NCBI RefSeq assembly: GCF_014642735.1
Contig: NZ_BMIV01000001.1
Coordinates: 310,001 to 374,000, forward strand
Length of the DNA: 64,000 bases
From: Paracoccus acridae
GTDB lineage: Bacteria > Pseudomonadota > Alphaproteobacteria > Rhodobacterales > Rhodobacteraceae
Direction: 5' to 3'
In this document: one piece after another, positions 34,857 to 43,937 of the stretch
How positions within the stretch are numbered: position 1 is the stretch's first letter
How the letters are laid out: each line of letters starts with the position of its first letter
The notes under the pieces: model-generated
The model's database searches: none
What the model saw: the letters and a program-made list of their open reading frames with translations, nothing else
What the model was told of the DNA's origin: nothing
Made by a program: the position numbers and the translations under genes

Positions 34857-36010
34857 TCCGCATCATCCTGGCATGGCTGGTAACGGCGGGCGCGGTCCTG
34901 GCCCAGGGCGACACGCGCCTGATGATCCTGCACGACCACGGCAACCCGGTCGTGTCGGAAATGGTCGAACTGACGATCCGGGGCGAATACGACCTGACCG
35001 TCTCGCTCGAGGACATGCAGTTCCCGAATTCACCCGATTACGACTGGATCCAGATCGCGCGGGACGATTGGCACAAGGATCGCGTGAACGGGCGGCTGTT
35101 GCAGATCTTCGAACGCAGGATCGCCTTGTTCCCCCGCCGCGACGGGGCGATACAGGTCGGCCCGATCAGCCACAAGCTGACCTATGTGCAGAACAACGGC
35201 CAGCGTGCGGAAACCACCGTCACCGCCGCGCCCATCACCTTGGGGGTCAGGCCCTTTCCCGCCAACACGCCGCCCTTGTCGGCCAGCCGGCTGGTACTGA
35301 CCGATGAACTCTCTGCCGAACCGGGCCGGTTGAAGAAGGACGAGATCCTGACCCGCCGCGTCACCATCGAGGCGGTCGGCGCCCTGGCCCATCACCTGCC
35401 CGCGCGTCCCGACCTGTCCGAACCCTGGCTGATCCTGTTCAGCCAGCCCGAAACCCGCGAAACCGTCCTGACCGAGGCGGGACCGGTCGCACGCGTGGTC
35501 TGGGAATGGCAGTTGCGGCCCCGCACCGGCGAACCCGCCATCCTTCATGCCCAGGCCTTCCCCTGGTTCGACACCGACAACCGACAGGTCGAGGTCGCGC
35601 CGCTGAAGCCCATCCCCTTCGGCTTTGCGGGCTTCGGGTCGAACTTCGGCGCCTCCGACCAGGTGGCCTGGCGCAACTGGCCCTTGGCCGCGCTGGCCTT
35701 GGGCGGGGGCATGGCGGCGTCGCTGGGCCTGATGCTGCACGGCCAGGGATTGCTGCCCGTGGCGGCGATCAGGACGCGCCTCCGCCGCCTGCTGCCCGGA
35801 CCCCATGCCCGCGCCATGCGCCGGGCAGCCGATGCCGGGGATCTGGCCGCCCTGCGCGACGCCGCCGACCGGCACCTGCGCTGGCGCGGACAGCCCGCGC
35901 CGCCGATCCTGGCCGACTTGGACCGACAGCTTTATGCGCCCGATCCCCCGCCCGGCTTTGACGCCCGCCGCTGGCTGGCGGCGTTCAGCCGGACATTGCG
36001 ACGGGGCTGA
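34850..36010 (+). CDS. BatD-like (oxygen tolerance) membrane protein
   Basis: A 386-aa protein with a signal peptide (IILAWLVTAGAVLAQGD), a long extracytoplasmic beta-rich region (about residues 20-280) and a single membrane helix near 288-308 (LAALALGGGMAASLGLMLH) with a basic cytosolic tail. It matches the layout of BatD/DUF7939 proteins, which end MoxR-Bat operons. GAGGAGGGCG precedes the ATG, and the start overlaps the upstream gene by 7 nt. BatD proteins are linked to aerotolerance in Bacteroides; the role in alphaproteobacteria is not established. Confidence 0.75.
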   Translation: MVIRIILAWLVTAGAVLAQGDTRLMILHDHGNPVVSEMVELTIRGEYDLTVSLEDMQFPNSPDYDWIQIARDDWHKDRVNGRLLQIFERRIALFPRRDGAIQVGPISHKLTYVQNNGQRAETTVTAAPITLGVRPFPANTPPLSASRLVLTDELSAEPGRLKKDEILTRRVTIEAVGALAHHLPARPDLSEPWLILFSQPETRETVLTEAGPVARVVWEWQLRPRTGEPAILHAQAFPWFDTDNRQVEVAPLKPIPFGFAGFGSNFGASDQVAWRNWPLAALALGGGMAASLGLMLHGQGLLPVAAIRTRLRRLLPGPHARAMRRAADAGDLAALRDAADRHLRWRGQPAPPILADLDRQLYAPDPPPGFDARRWLAAFSRTLRRG

Positions 36011-36063
36011 CCACCTGGGACTTGCCAGTCGTTCCGCCTTGGGCCACCCTGCAGGCCATGCAA

Positions 36064-36081
36064 CCCCGCCCCGACGCGGGG
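36064..36081 (+). terminator. Small hairpin between the Bat operon and the ABC importer
   Basis: CCCCGC and GCGGGG form a 6-bp stem with a 6-nt loop, 54 nt after the batD-like stop and 22 nt before the binding-protein ATG. It could be a weak terminator or sit in the leader of the importer mRNA. Confidence 0.35.
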
Positions 36082-36103
36082 ACCAGGGAAACAGGGAACC
36101 ACC

Positions 36104-37702
36104 ATGAAACATCTTCTGACCCCGCGCGCGATCCTGCTGGCATCGGCCCTGGCCATCGCGCCTGCGGCCTGGGCGGAAACGCCCGCCGACACGCTGGTCG
36201 TGGCCGCCGCCATCGACGACATCATCAGCCTGGACCCGGCCCAGAGCTTCGAGTTCTCGGGCAATGACGTGAACCAGAACACCTATGACCGCCTGGTCGA
36301 TTTCGACCCGCTGGACATGGAAGCGGGCTTCAAGCCGTCCCTGGCCGAAAGCTGGGAAGTGTCCGAGGATGGAATGTCCATCACCTTCACCATGCGCCAG
36401 GGCGTGACCTTCCATTCCGGCAACCCGGTCCGGGCCGAGGATGCCGCCTGGTCGCTGCAGCGCGCGGTCAAGCTGGACAAGACCCCGGCCTTCATCCTGA
36501 CCCAGTTCGGCTTCACCGCCGACAACGTGGAAGAAAAGATCACCTTCGACGACACCAGCCTGACGCTGCACCTGGACAAGCCCTATGCGCCGACCTTCGT
36601 GCTGAACTGCCTGACCGCCAACATCGCCAGCGTGGTGGACAAGGAAACGGTCATGGCGAACGCCCAGGGCGATGACCTTGGCAACACCTGGCTGAACACC
36701 AACGAGGCGGGTTCAGGCCCCTATGTCCTGGCCGGCTGGCGCCCGAACGAAGCCGTGCAGTTCACCGCCTATGAGGATTATTTCCAGGGCGCCCCCGCGA
36801 TGAAGCGCGTGGTGGTCCGCAACGTCGCCGAATCCAGCGCGCAGCGCCTGCTGCTGGAACAAGGCGACATCGACGCCGCCCGCAACCTGTCGCCGACCGA
36901 CGTGGAATCCGTAGGCGCGGTCGAGGGCGTGAAGATCCAGGACGAACCGCGTGGCCGGATCCTGTATATGGGCCTGAACCAGAAGGATCCGGTCCTGTCG
37001 AACCCCCAGGTCATCGAGGCGATGAAGCACCTGGTCGATTACGATGGCATCGCGAACAGCTTCCTCAAGGGCACCTTCGTGCCGCACCAGTCCTTCCTGC
37101 CCAAGGGATACTTGGGCGCGCTGGAGGATATGCCCTGGACCTATGACGTCGCCAAGGCCAAGGCCCTGATCGACGAGGCGGGGATGTCCGGCAAGACCAT
37201 CACCACCAAGGTCCGCGACCTGCGCGAATATGTGGACGTGGCCCAGGCCCTGCAGGCATCGATGGCCGAGGCAGGCCTGACGCTGGAAATCCAGCAGATG
37301 ACCGGTGCGCAGGTGCTGGACGCCTATCGTGCCCGCGACGTGCCGATCTTCCTGGGCGAATGGGGGCCGGATTATTCCGACCCGAACACCAATGCCGCGA
37401 CCTTCGCCTATAACCCCGACAACAGCGACGAGGCGCAGGCGACCGGCCTTCTGGCCTGGCGCAACGCCTATGAAGTCCCGGCCGAGATGAACGAGGCCAC
37501 GGTCGCGGCCACCCTGGAACAGGACGCCGACAAGCGCGCCCAGATGTATATCGACATCCAGAAGCAGTATCAGGCCGAGGCCCCCATCGTGCCGCTGTTC
37601 CAACGGGTCGAGAACACCGGCCTGCGCGACACCGTGCAGAACTGGAATTCCGGCGGGTCCGTGACCTCGGTCATGTATCGGCAGGTTACGAAGGGCGAAT
37701 AA
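36104..37702 (+). CDS. Dipeptide/oligopeptide-type ABC transporter substrate-binding protein
   Basis: A 532-aa periplasmic family 5 binding protein (SBP_bac_5). The signal peptide is AILLASALAIAPAAWA, cleaved near residue 25. Family features are LVVAAAIDDIISLDPAQSFE, the domain-I block LAESWEVSEDGMSITFTMRQGVTFHSGNPVRAEDAAWSLQ (shown in parts), GSGPYVLAGW and LGEWGPDYSDPNTN. It heads a five-gene importer operon. Ligands of this family include peptides, nickel, opines and sugars; the sequence does not decide between them. Confidence 0.9.
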   Translation: MKHLLTPRAILLASALAIAPAAWAETPADTLVVAAAIDDIISLDPAQSFEFSGNDVNQNTYDRLVDFDPLDMEAGFKPSLAESWEVSEDGMSITFTMRQGVTFHSGNPVRAEDAAWSLQRAVKLDKTPAFILTQFGFTADNVEEKITFDDTSLTLHLDKPYAPTFVLNCLTANIASVVDKETVMANAQGDDLGNTWLNTNEAGSGPYVLAGWRPNEAVQFTAYEDYFQGAPAMKRVVVRNVAESSAQRLLLEQGDIDAARNLSPTDVESVGAVEGVKIQDEPRGRILYMGLNQKDPVLSNPQVIEAMKHLVDYDGIANSFLKGTFVPHQSFLPKGYLGALEDMPWTYDVAKAKALIDEAGMSGKTITTKVRDLREYVDVAQALQASMAEAGLTLEIQQMTGAQVLDAYRARDVPIFLGEWGPDYSDPNTNAATFAYNPDNSDEAQATGLLAWRNAYEVPAEMNEATVAATLEQDADKRAQMYIDIQKQYQAEAPIVPLFQRVENTGLRDTVQNWNSGGSVTSVMYRQVTKGE

Positions 37703-37705
37703 GGC

Positions 37706-38809
37706 TTGGCCGTTTCCGACACCGATGCCGCCGGCCGGGGGACAGCTTTGCCCCCCGCGCCGAACTCTGATGCGCCCAACCACCGCGCCGCCGCCCGTCG
37801 CCGCCGCGCGCGCAGCATCGGCGGCACGCTGTTGTCGCTGGCCCTGACCATGCTGGGTCTGCTGCTGGTCACCTTCATCATCGGCCGGGTCATGCCCATC
37901 GACCCGGTGCTGAAGGTGGTGGGCGACCGCGCGTCCCAGGCGCAATACGACGCCGCCTATCAGGCGATGGGGCTGGACCAGCCGCTGTATGTGCAATTCG
38001 TGCGCTATCTGGGCGATGTGCTGACAGGCGATTTCGGCCGGTCCATTTCCACCGGCCAGCTTGTCGTGGACGACATCAAGCGGGTCTTTCCCGCCACCTT
38101 CGAACTAGCGACCCTGGGCACCCTGATCGGCGTGCTGATCGGCGTGCCGCTGGGCGTGATCGCCGCCGCGCGTCGCGGCGGGATCATCGACCAGGTGGCC
38201 CGGGTGGTGGCGCTTGTGGGCTATTCCATGCCGATCTTCTGGCTGGGGCTGATGGGGCTTCTGGTCTTCTATGGCATCCTCGGCTGGGTCGGGGGGCCGG
38301 GGAGGCAGGGGATCATCTATGACGGGATGGTGCCGACCGTGACCGGACTGATCCTGGTCGATTCGCTGATCGCGGGCGACTGGGGCGCCTTCAAGGACGC
38401 GTTTTCCCACATCATCCTGCCCGCCAGCCTCTTGGGCTATTTCAGCCTGGCCTATATCAGCCGCATGACCCGCAGCTTCATGCTGGAACAGCTTTCGGCC
38501 GAATACATCACCACCGCCCGCGTCAAGGGCCTGTCCGAACGCGCGGTGATCTGGCGCCACGCCTTCCGCAACATCCAGATCCCGCTGATCACCGTGATCG
38601 CGCTGTCCTTCGGGTCGCTGCTGGAAGGATCCGTCCTGACCGAGATCATCTTCAGTTGGCCGGGCCTGGGCCAATACATCACCAAGGCGCTGCTGTCGGG
38701 CGACATGAACGCGGTCCTGGGCGGCACGGTGGTCGTCGGCACCTGCTTCGTGGTGCTGAACCTGTTCAGCGACATCCTGTATCGCGTCCTCGACCCGAGG
38801 TCGAAATGA
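37706..38809 (+). CDS. ABC transporter permease (DppB type)
   Basis: A 367-aa inner-membrane permease of the peptide/nickel family. The N-terminal 40 residues before the first helix are long and basic (NHRAAARRRRARS). Six helices follow, with DppB marks: MGLDQPLYVQFVRYLGDVLTGDFGRS and the EAA-type loop YITTARVKGLSERAVIWRHAFRN. The start is TTG at 37706 (TTG-GCC), 3 nt after the binding-protein stop, with AAGGGCG upstream. The stop overlaps the next ATG (ATGA). Confidence 0.92.
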   Translation: MAVSDTDAAGRGTALPPAPNSDAPNHRAAARRRRARSIGGTLLSLALTMLGLLLVTFIIGRVMPIDPVLKVVGDRASQAQYDAAYQAMGLDQPLYVQFVRYLGDVLTGDFGRSISTGQLVVDDIKRVFPATFELATLGTLIGVLIGVPLGVIAAARRGGIIDQVARVVALVGYSMPIFWLGLMGLLVFYGILGWVGGPGRQGIIYDGMVPTVTGLILVDSLIAGDWGAFKDAFSHIILPASLLGYFSLAYISRMTRSFMLEQLSAEYITTARVKGLSERAVIWRHAFRNIQIPLITVIALSFGSLLEGSVLTEIIFSWPGLGQYITKALLSGDMNAVLGGTVVVGTCFVVLNLFSDILYRVLDPRSK

Positions 38810-39726
38810 ACCAGGCCAGACCCGCCCCATCCCGAAAAGAATGGCTGCTGTCGGATGCGCCCCAGACCCGCAGGCAGGCGCGGCTTGGCGCGCTTTATCA
38901 AGGCTGGCTGACCTTCCGGGGCAACAAGCTGGCGATGCTGGGGCTGATCGTGCTGGTCGGGCTGATCGGCATGGCGATCTTGGCCCCCTGGATCGCGCCG
39001 CAAAGTCCCTTTGCCCAGAACCTGGCGAACCGGCTGCAGCCGCCATCCAGCGAACACTGGCTGGGCACCGACGCGCTTGGCCGGGACATCCTGTCCCGCC
39101 TGATCCACGGCTCGCGGATCACCCTGTTCATCGTCGGCACCGTGGCGCTGATCGCGCCGATCATCGGGCTGTTCATCGGCACGGTGGCGGGTTTCGCGGG
39201 CGGCTGGGTGGACCAGGTGCTGATGCGGATCACCGACATCTTCCTGGCCTTCCCCAAGCTGATCCTGGCCCTGGCCTTCGTGGCAGCCCTGGGTCCCAGC
39301 ATCGGCAACGCGGTCCTCGCGCTGGCCCTGACCGCATGGCCGCCCTATGCCCGCCTTGCACGGGCCGAGACGCTGACCGTGCGCAATGCCGACTTCATCG
39401 CCGCCGCGCGCCTGCAGGGGGCGGGTCCCCTGCGCCTGCTGATCAGGCATGTCTGGCCGCTGTGCATTTCCTCGCTGATCGTGCGCGTCGCGTTGGACAT
39501 GGCGGGGATCATCCTGTCGGCGGCGGGCCTGGGCTTCCTGGGCCTTGGCGCGCAGCCGCCGATGCCGGAATGGGGGGCGATGATTTCCGACGGGCGGACC
39601 TATATCCTGGATTTCTGGTGGGTTGCCGCCATGCCGGGGATCGCGATCTTCATCGTCTCGATGGCCTTCAACCTGCTGGGCGACGGCTTGCGCGACGTCC
39701 TGGATCCCAAAGGGGCCAAGGAATGA
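38806..39726 (+). CDS. ABC transporter permease (DppC type)
   Basis: A 306-aa partner permease. An N-terminal OppC_N-like helix (LAMLGLIVLVGLIGMAILAPWI) is followed by HWLGTDALGRDILSRLIHGSR, the DppC signature, and the EAA loop FIAAARLQGAGPLRLLIRHVWP. About six helices. ATGA overlaps with both neighbouring genes show coupled translation. Confidence 0.93.
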   Translation: MNQARPAPSRKEWLLSDAPQTRRQARLGALYQGWLTFRGNKLAMLGLIVLVGLIGMAILAPWIAPQSPFAQNLANRLQPPSSEHWLGTDALGRDILSRLIHGSRITLFIVGTVALIAPIIGLFIGTVAGFAGGWVDQVLMRITDIFLAFPKLILALAFVAALGPSIGNAVLALALTAWPPYARLARAETLTVRNADFIAAARLQGAGPLRLLIRHVWPLCISSLIVRVALDMAGIILSAAGLGFLGLGAQPPMPEWGAMISDGRTYILDFWWVAAMPGIAIFIVSMAFNLLGDGLRDVLDPKGAKE

Positions 39727-40601
39727 CGCTGCTGTCCGTCCGCAACCTGCGCGTGACCTTCCCCACTCGCCAGGGCACATTCGAGGCCGTGCGCGGCGTC
39801 AGCTTCGACCTGGGCCGCGAACGGCTGGGCGTGGTCGGCGAATCCGGGTCGGGCAAGTCGATGACGGGCCGTGCGATCCTGGGCCTTGTCCGCCCGCCCG
39901 GGCGCGTGACCGCCGACCGAATGGCGCTTGAGGGCCAGTCGATCCTGAACCTGCCCGAACGCCGGATGCGCAAGATCCGGGGCAGGCGGATCAGCATGGT
40001 CATGCAGGATCCCAAGTTCAGCCTGAACCCGGTGATGACCATCGGCGACCAGATCGTCGAGGCCTATCGCCTGCACGCGGGCGGCAACCGGGCCGCCGCC
40101 CGGCAAAAGGCGCTGGACATGCTGGCCGCCGTCCAGATTCGCGATCCCGAACGGGTCATGGGCGCCTATCCGCACGAGGTGTCGGGCGGCATGGGCCAGC
40201 GGATCATGATCGCGATGATGCTGGCCCCCGACCCCGAGATCCTGATCGCCGACGAACCCACCTCGGCCTTGGACGTGTCGGTCAGGACCGAGGTTCTGAA
40301 CATCATGGACCGGCTGGTCCGCGACAGGGGCATGGGGCTGATCTTCATCAGCCACGACCTGAACCTGGTCGCGCAGTTCTGCGACCGCGTGCTGATCATG
40401 TATGCGGGCCGGATCGTGGAGACGCTGGCCGCACGCGACCTGCACCAGGCCCGCCACCCTTATACCCAAGGCCTGCTGAACAGCCTGCCCCGCCTTGACG
40501 CGCCGGTGGGCCGCCTGCCGGTCCTGCAGCGCCAGGACAGCTGGCGCAACGGCGACACGATCACCGAAAGCCTGGAAACCGAATTTCCGGGTGGCCTCTG
40601 A
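39723..40601 (+). CDS. ABC transporter ATP-binding protein (DppD type)
   Basis: A 292-aa ATPase with Walker A GESGSGKSMTG, Q-loop SMVMQDPKFSLNP, signature VSGGMGQRIMIA, Walker [13 protein letters not shown] and the H-loop FISHDL. The C-terminal oligopeptide-family segment HPYTQGLLNSLPRLD is present. The Walker B motif and the signature are intact, so it should hydrolyse ATP. It overlaps the permease gene by 4 nt. After its stop lies a degenerate copy of the dispersed 3'-end repeat. Confidence 0.94.
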   Translation: MTLLSVRNLRVTFPTRQGTFEAVRGVSFDLGRERLGVVGESGSGKSMTGRAILGLVRPPGRVTADRMALEGQSILNLPERRMRKIRGRRISMVMQDPKFSLNPVMTIGDQIVEAYRLHAGGNRAAARQKALDMLAAVQIRDPERVMGAYPHEVSGGMGQRIMIAMMLAPDPEILIADEPTSALDVSVRTEVLNIMDRLVRDRGMGLIFISHDLNLVAQFCDRVLIMYAGRIVETLAARDLHQARHPYTQGLLNSLPRLDAPVGRLPVLQRQDSWRNGDTITESLETEFPGGL

Positions 40602-40644
40602 TGCTTCTCTGTTGTCCAAATACCCAATCCCGCCGGAGCCGCCC
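40602..40644 (+). repeat. Dispersed 3'-end repeat, copy D (degenerate)
   Basis: The gap between the two ATPase genes holds CTTCTCTGTTGTCCAAATAC (40604-40623), 2 nt after the stop, then an AT/GC mix in which the hairpin is lost (CCCGCCGGAGCCGCCC). It aligns with copies at 11752, 54843 and 60916 and has the same orientation relative to the upstream gene. The loss of the hairpin inside an operon suggests that a termination signal there would be selected against. Confidence 0.55.
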
Positions 40645-41397
<753 letters not shown>

Positions 41398-41457
41398 CCC
41401 GCTTGCGTCCCTGTGTGCTATCGCTAACGTGCGCGCGACAGCAGGAAAGGATGCACC

Positions 41458-42516
41458 ATGAAGCGCGTGACACTGGGTGGCAGCGATGTCGAGGTCAGCG
41501 AGATCTGCCTTGGAACCATGACCTTCGGCAACCAGACCCCTGAATCCGAGGGCCATGCCCAGATGGACCGCGCCCTGGATGCGGGCATCACCTTCATGGA
41601 CACGGCCGAGATGTATCCCGTGAACCCCGTCCGGCGCGAAACCATCGGCCTGACGGAAACCATCCTCGGCAACTGGCTGGCCCGCAGCCGCAATCGCGAC
41701 CGGGTAGAGATCGCCACCAAGATCACCGGTCCCAGCCAGATGGTCCGCGATGGCGCGCCTTTCGACGGCGGCACCGTGGCCGCCGCCATTGACGCCTCGC
41801 TGAAGCGGCTGCAGACGGATAGGATCGACCTTTACCAGATGCACTGGCCGGTGCGCGGCAGCTATGCCTTTCGCCAGAACTGGACCTACGATCCCTCGAA
41901 GCAATCCAAGCAGCGGACGCTGGACCACATGGCCGATGTGCTGGGGGCGCTGTCGGATGCCCGGAAGGCGGGCAAGATCCGCGCCCTGGGGCTGTCGAAC
42001 GAATCCGCCTGGGGCCTGGCCCGCTGGTGCGACATGGCCGACCGGCTGGACGCGCCGCGCATGGCAGCGATCCAGAACGAATATTCGCTGCTTTATCGCC
42101 TTTATGACACCGACCTGGCCGAAACGGCCGTGAACGAGGATGTGACGCTGCTGGCCTATTCCCCGCTGGCCGCGGGTCTGCTGACCGGCAAGTATTCCGG
42201 CGGCGCGGTGCCGGAAGGCAGCCGGGCGGCTGTGGACAAGGCCACGGGCGGGCAGGGCAACCTGGGCGGGCGCAAGACGCCGCAAGCCATCGCCGCGACC
42301 GAAGCCTATCACAGGCTGGCGGCGGATCACGGCTGGGACGGGGTCCACATGGCGATCGCCTGGCAACTGACCCGGCCCTTCAAGGTCGTCCCGATTATCG
42401 GGGCCACGCGGATGGACCAGTTGGACCACCTCCTTGCGGGTCTGGGCAAGCCCTTGCCCGACGATCTGCGCAAGGCCATCGACCGGCTGCACAAGCAGTA
42501 TCCGCTGCCCTATTGA
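41458..42516 (+). CDS. Aldo/keto reductase
   Basis: A 352-aa NADPH-dependent oxidoreductase with a TIM-barrel fold, resembling E. coli Tas. The catalytic tetrad is present: D48 (TFMDTAEMY), Y53, K88 (EIATKITGP) and H129 (LYQMHWPV). The C-terminal cofactor block has PIIGATRMDQLDHLL. A ribosome site CAGGAAAGGATGCACC precedes the ATG. It starts 60 nt after the importer operon, probably from its own promoter. The substrate is not known. Confidence 0.9.
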   Translation: MKRVTLGGSDVEVSEICLGTMTFGNQTPESEGHAQMDRALDAGITFMDTAEMYPVNPVRRETIGLTETILGNWLARSRNRDRVEIATKITGPSQMVRDGAPFDGGTVAAAIDASLKRLQTDRIDLYQMHWPVRGSYAFRQNWTYDPSKQSKQRTLDHMADVLGALSDARKAGKIRALGLSNESAWGLARWCDMADRLDAPRMAAIQNEYSLLYRLYDTDLAETAVNEDVTLLAYSPLAAGLLTGKYSGGAVPEGSRAAVDKATGGQGNLGGRKTPQAIAATEAYHRLAADHGWDGVHMAIAWQLTRPFKVVPIIGATRMDQLDHLLAGLGKPLPDDLRKAIDRLHKQYPLPY

Positions 42517-42574
42517 TGAACCGCCGCCATCCCCTATCTTCTTGAACACAGGCGATGAAATGGGGGAACAGGTG

Positions 42575-43510
42575 ATGGCGGGCAATCCGTATGAAGCCTT
42601 GGGGCTGACGAAATCGGCGACCGATGCCGAGATCAAGAAGGCCTATCGCCGGATCGCCAAGTCGGATCATCCCGACCTGAACCCCGATCCGGCGGCGACT
42701 GCCCGCTTCAAGGCCGCGTCCGCCGCCTATGACCTGCTGAAGGATCCCGAACAGCGCCGCCGTTTCGACGCCGGGGAGATCGACGCCCAGGGCCAGGAAC
42801 GCGCGCAGCGCCGACCGTGGCGCGACCATGCCGAGGCGGCGGGCAACCCCTATGCCCGCAGCTATGGCTTCGAATCCGATCCCGACCTGTCGGGCGTTTT
42901 TTCCGACCTGTTCGGGCGGCGCGGCTTTGGCGGCTTCGGCGGCTTCGGTCGTGGCCCCGAGGATCCGCGCGATTTCCATGTGCGCGGGCAGGATTACCGT
43001 TTCTCGCTGCAGGTGGATTTTCTGACCGCCGCCAAGGGCGGCAAGACCCGTATCACCCTGCCCGAAGGCGGCGACCTGGAGGTGACGATCCCCAAGGGCA
43101 CCCGCGACGGCCAGACCATCCGGCTGAAGGGCAAGGGCGGGCAGGGCCTGGGCGAGGGCGGGCCGGGCGACGCCTATCTGACGATCAGCGTGGCCCCGCA
43201 TCCCGATTTCCGGCGCGAGGGCGACGACATCCTGTTGACCCTGCCGATCAGCTTGGACGAGGCTGTCTTGGGCGGCAAGGTCGCGGTCCCGACCATCGAC
43301 GGGCCGGTCAACCTGACCATCCCCAAGGGCGCCACCAGCGGTCAAAAGCTGCGGCTGCGCGGGCGCGGCATCAACGGGGGCGACCAGCAGGTGGAACTGA
43401 AGATCGTGATGCCGCCCAAGGTGGACGACGATCTGGCCCGCTTTTTCCAGGAATGGCGCAAGAACCATCCCCATGATCCGCGCGCAGGCATGAAGATGGG
43501 GGGCAAGTGA
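42575..43510 (+). CDS. cbpA: DnaJ-family chaperone CbpA
   Basis: A 311-aa class B J-domain protein. The J domain (residues 4-65) has the HPD triad at 32-34 (SDHPDLNP). A Gly/Phe-rich linker (GRRGFGGFGGFGRG) follows and two C-terminal beta-sandwich substrate domains make up the rest (TRITLPEGGDLEVTIPKGTRDG, and VNLTIPKGATSGQKLRLRGRG). There is no zinc-finger region, so it is CbpA rather than DnaJ. The start was set at 42575 (MAGNPYEAL); 42560 adds five residues. The cbpM-like gene follows by 1 nt. Confidence 0.9.
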   Translation: MAGNPYEALGLTKSATDAEIKKAYRRIAKSDHPDLNPDPAATARFKAASAAYDLLKDPEQRRRFDAGEIDAQGQERAQRRPWRDHAEAAGNPYARSYGFESDPDLSGVFSDLFGRRGFGGFGGFGRGPEDPRDFHVRGQDYRFSLQVDFLTAAKGGKTRITLPEGGDLEVTIPKGTRDGQTIRLKGKGGQGLGEGGPGDAYLTISVAPHPDFRREGDDILLTLPISLDEAVLGGKVAVPTIDGPVNLTIPKGATSGQKLRLRGRGINGGDQQVELKIVMPPKVDDDLARFFQEWRKNHPHDPRAGMKMGGK

Positions 43511-43511
43511 C

Positions 43512-43859
43512 ATGACCCGTCATTTCTCGGAAACCGAGGTGGTGGCGATCCTGGACGACCTGAACCCCGCCCGGCTGCGATCCTTCGTGGCCGCCCGCGT
43601 CGTGACCCCCCTGCAGACCCCCCAGGGCCAGGCCTTCAGCGAGGCGGATCTGGCCCGGCTGCAACTGCTCTGCGACCTGTCCGAGGTTTATGACCTGCCC
43701 GACGATGCGCTGGCCATGGTCATGTCGTTGATCGACCAGTTGAACACCGCGCGCGGCGACATGCGCGCGCTGATCCAGGCCGTCGCGACCGAACCCGACG
43801 AGGTGCGCGGCCGCATCATGACCCATGTCCGCAGCATCAGGGTGACGGGCAGGGGCTGA
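43512..43859 (+). CDS. cbpM: CbpM-like chaperone modulator
   Basis: A 115-aa protein, wholly helical in appearance, starting with MTRHFSETEVVAILDDLNP. A MerR-like segment (ARLRSFVAARVVTPLQTPQGQAFSEADLARLQLLCDL, shown in parts) matches the CbpM/YccV fold. It follows cbpA by one base, as in E. coli cbpAM, where CbpM inhibits the J domain. Sequence similarity to E. coli CbpM is low, so the call rests mainly on context plus the MerR-type pattern. Confidence 0.7.
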   Translation: MTRHFSETEVVAILDDLNPARLRSFVAARVVTPLQTPQGQAFSEADLARLQLLCDLSEVYDLPDDALAMVMSLIDQLNTARGDMRALIQAVATEPDEVRGRIMTHVRSIRVTGRG

Positions 43860-43937
43860 GGTGTTTCAACGCCGCCGATAAACTGCCCGTCGATCTTGCA
43901 GATTGTGCATGACATCTGGCCGCGCTAAGGCAGTCCC

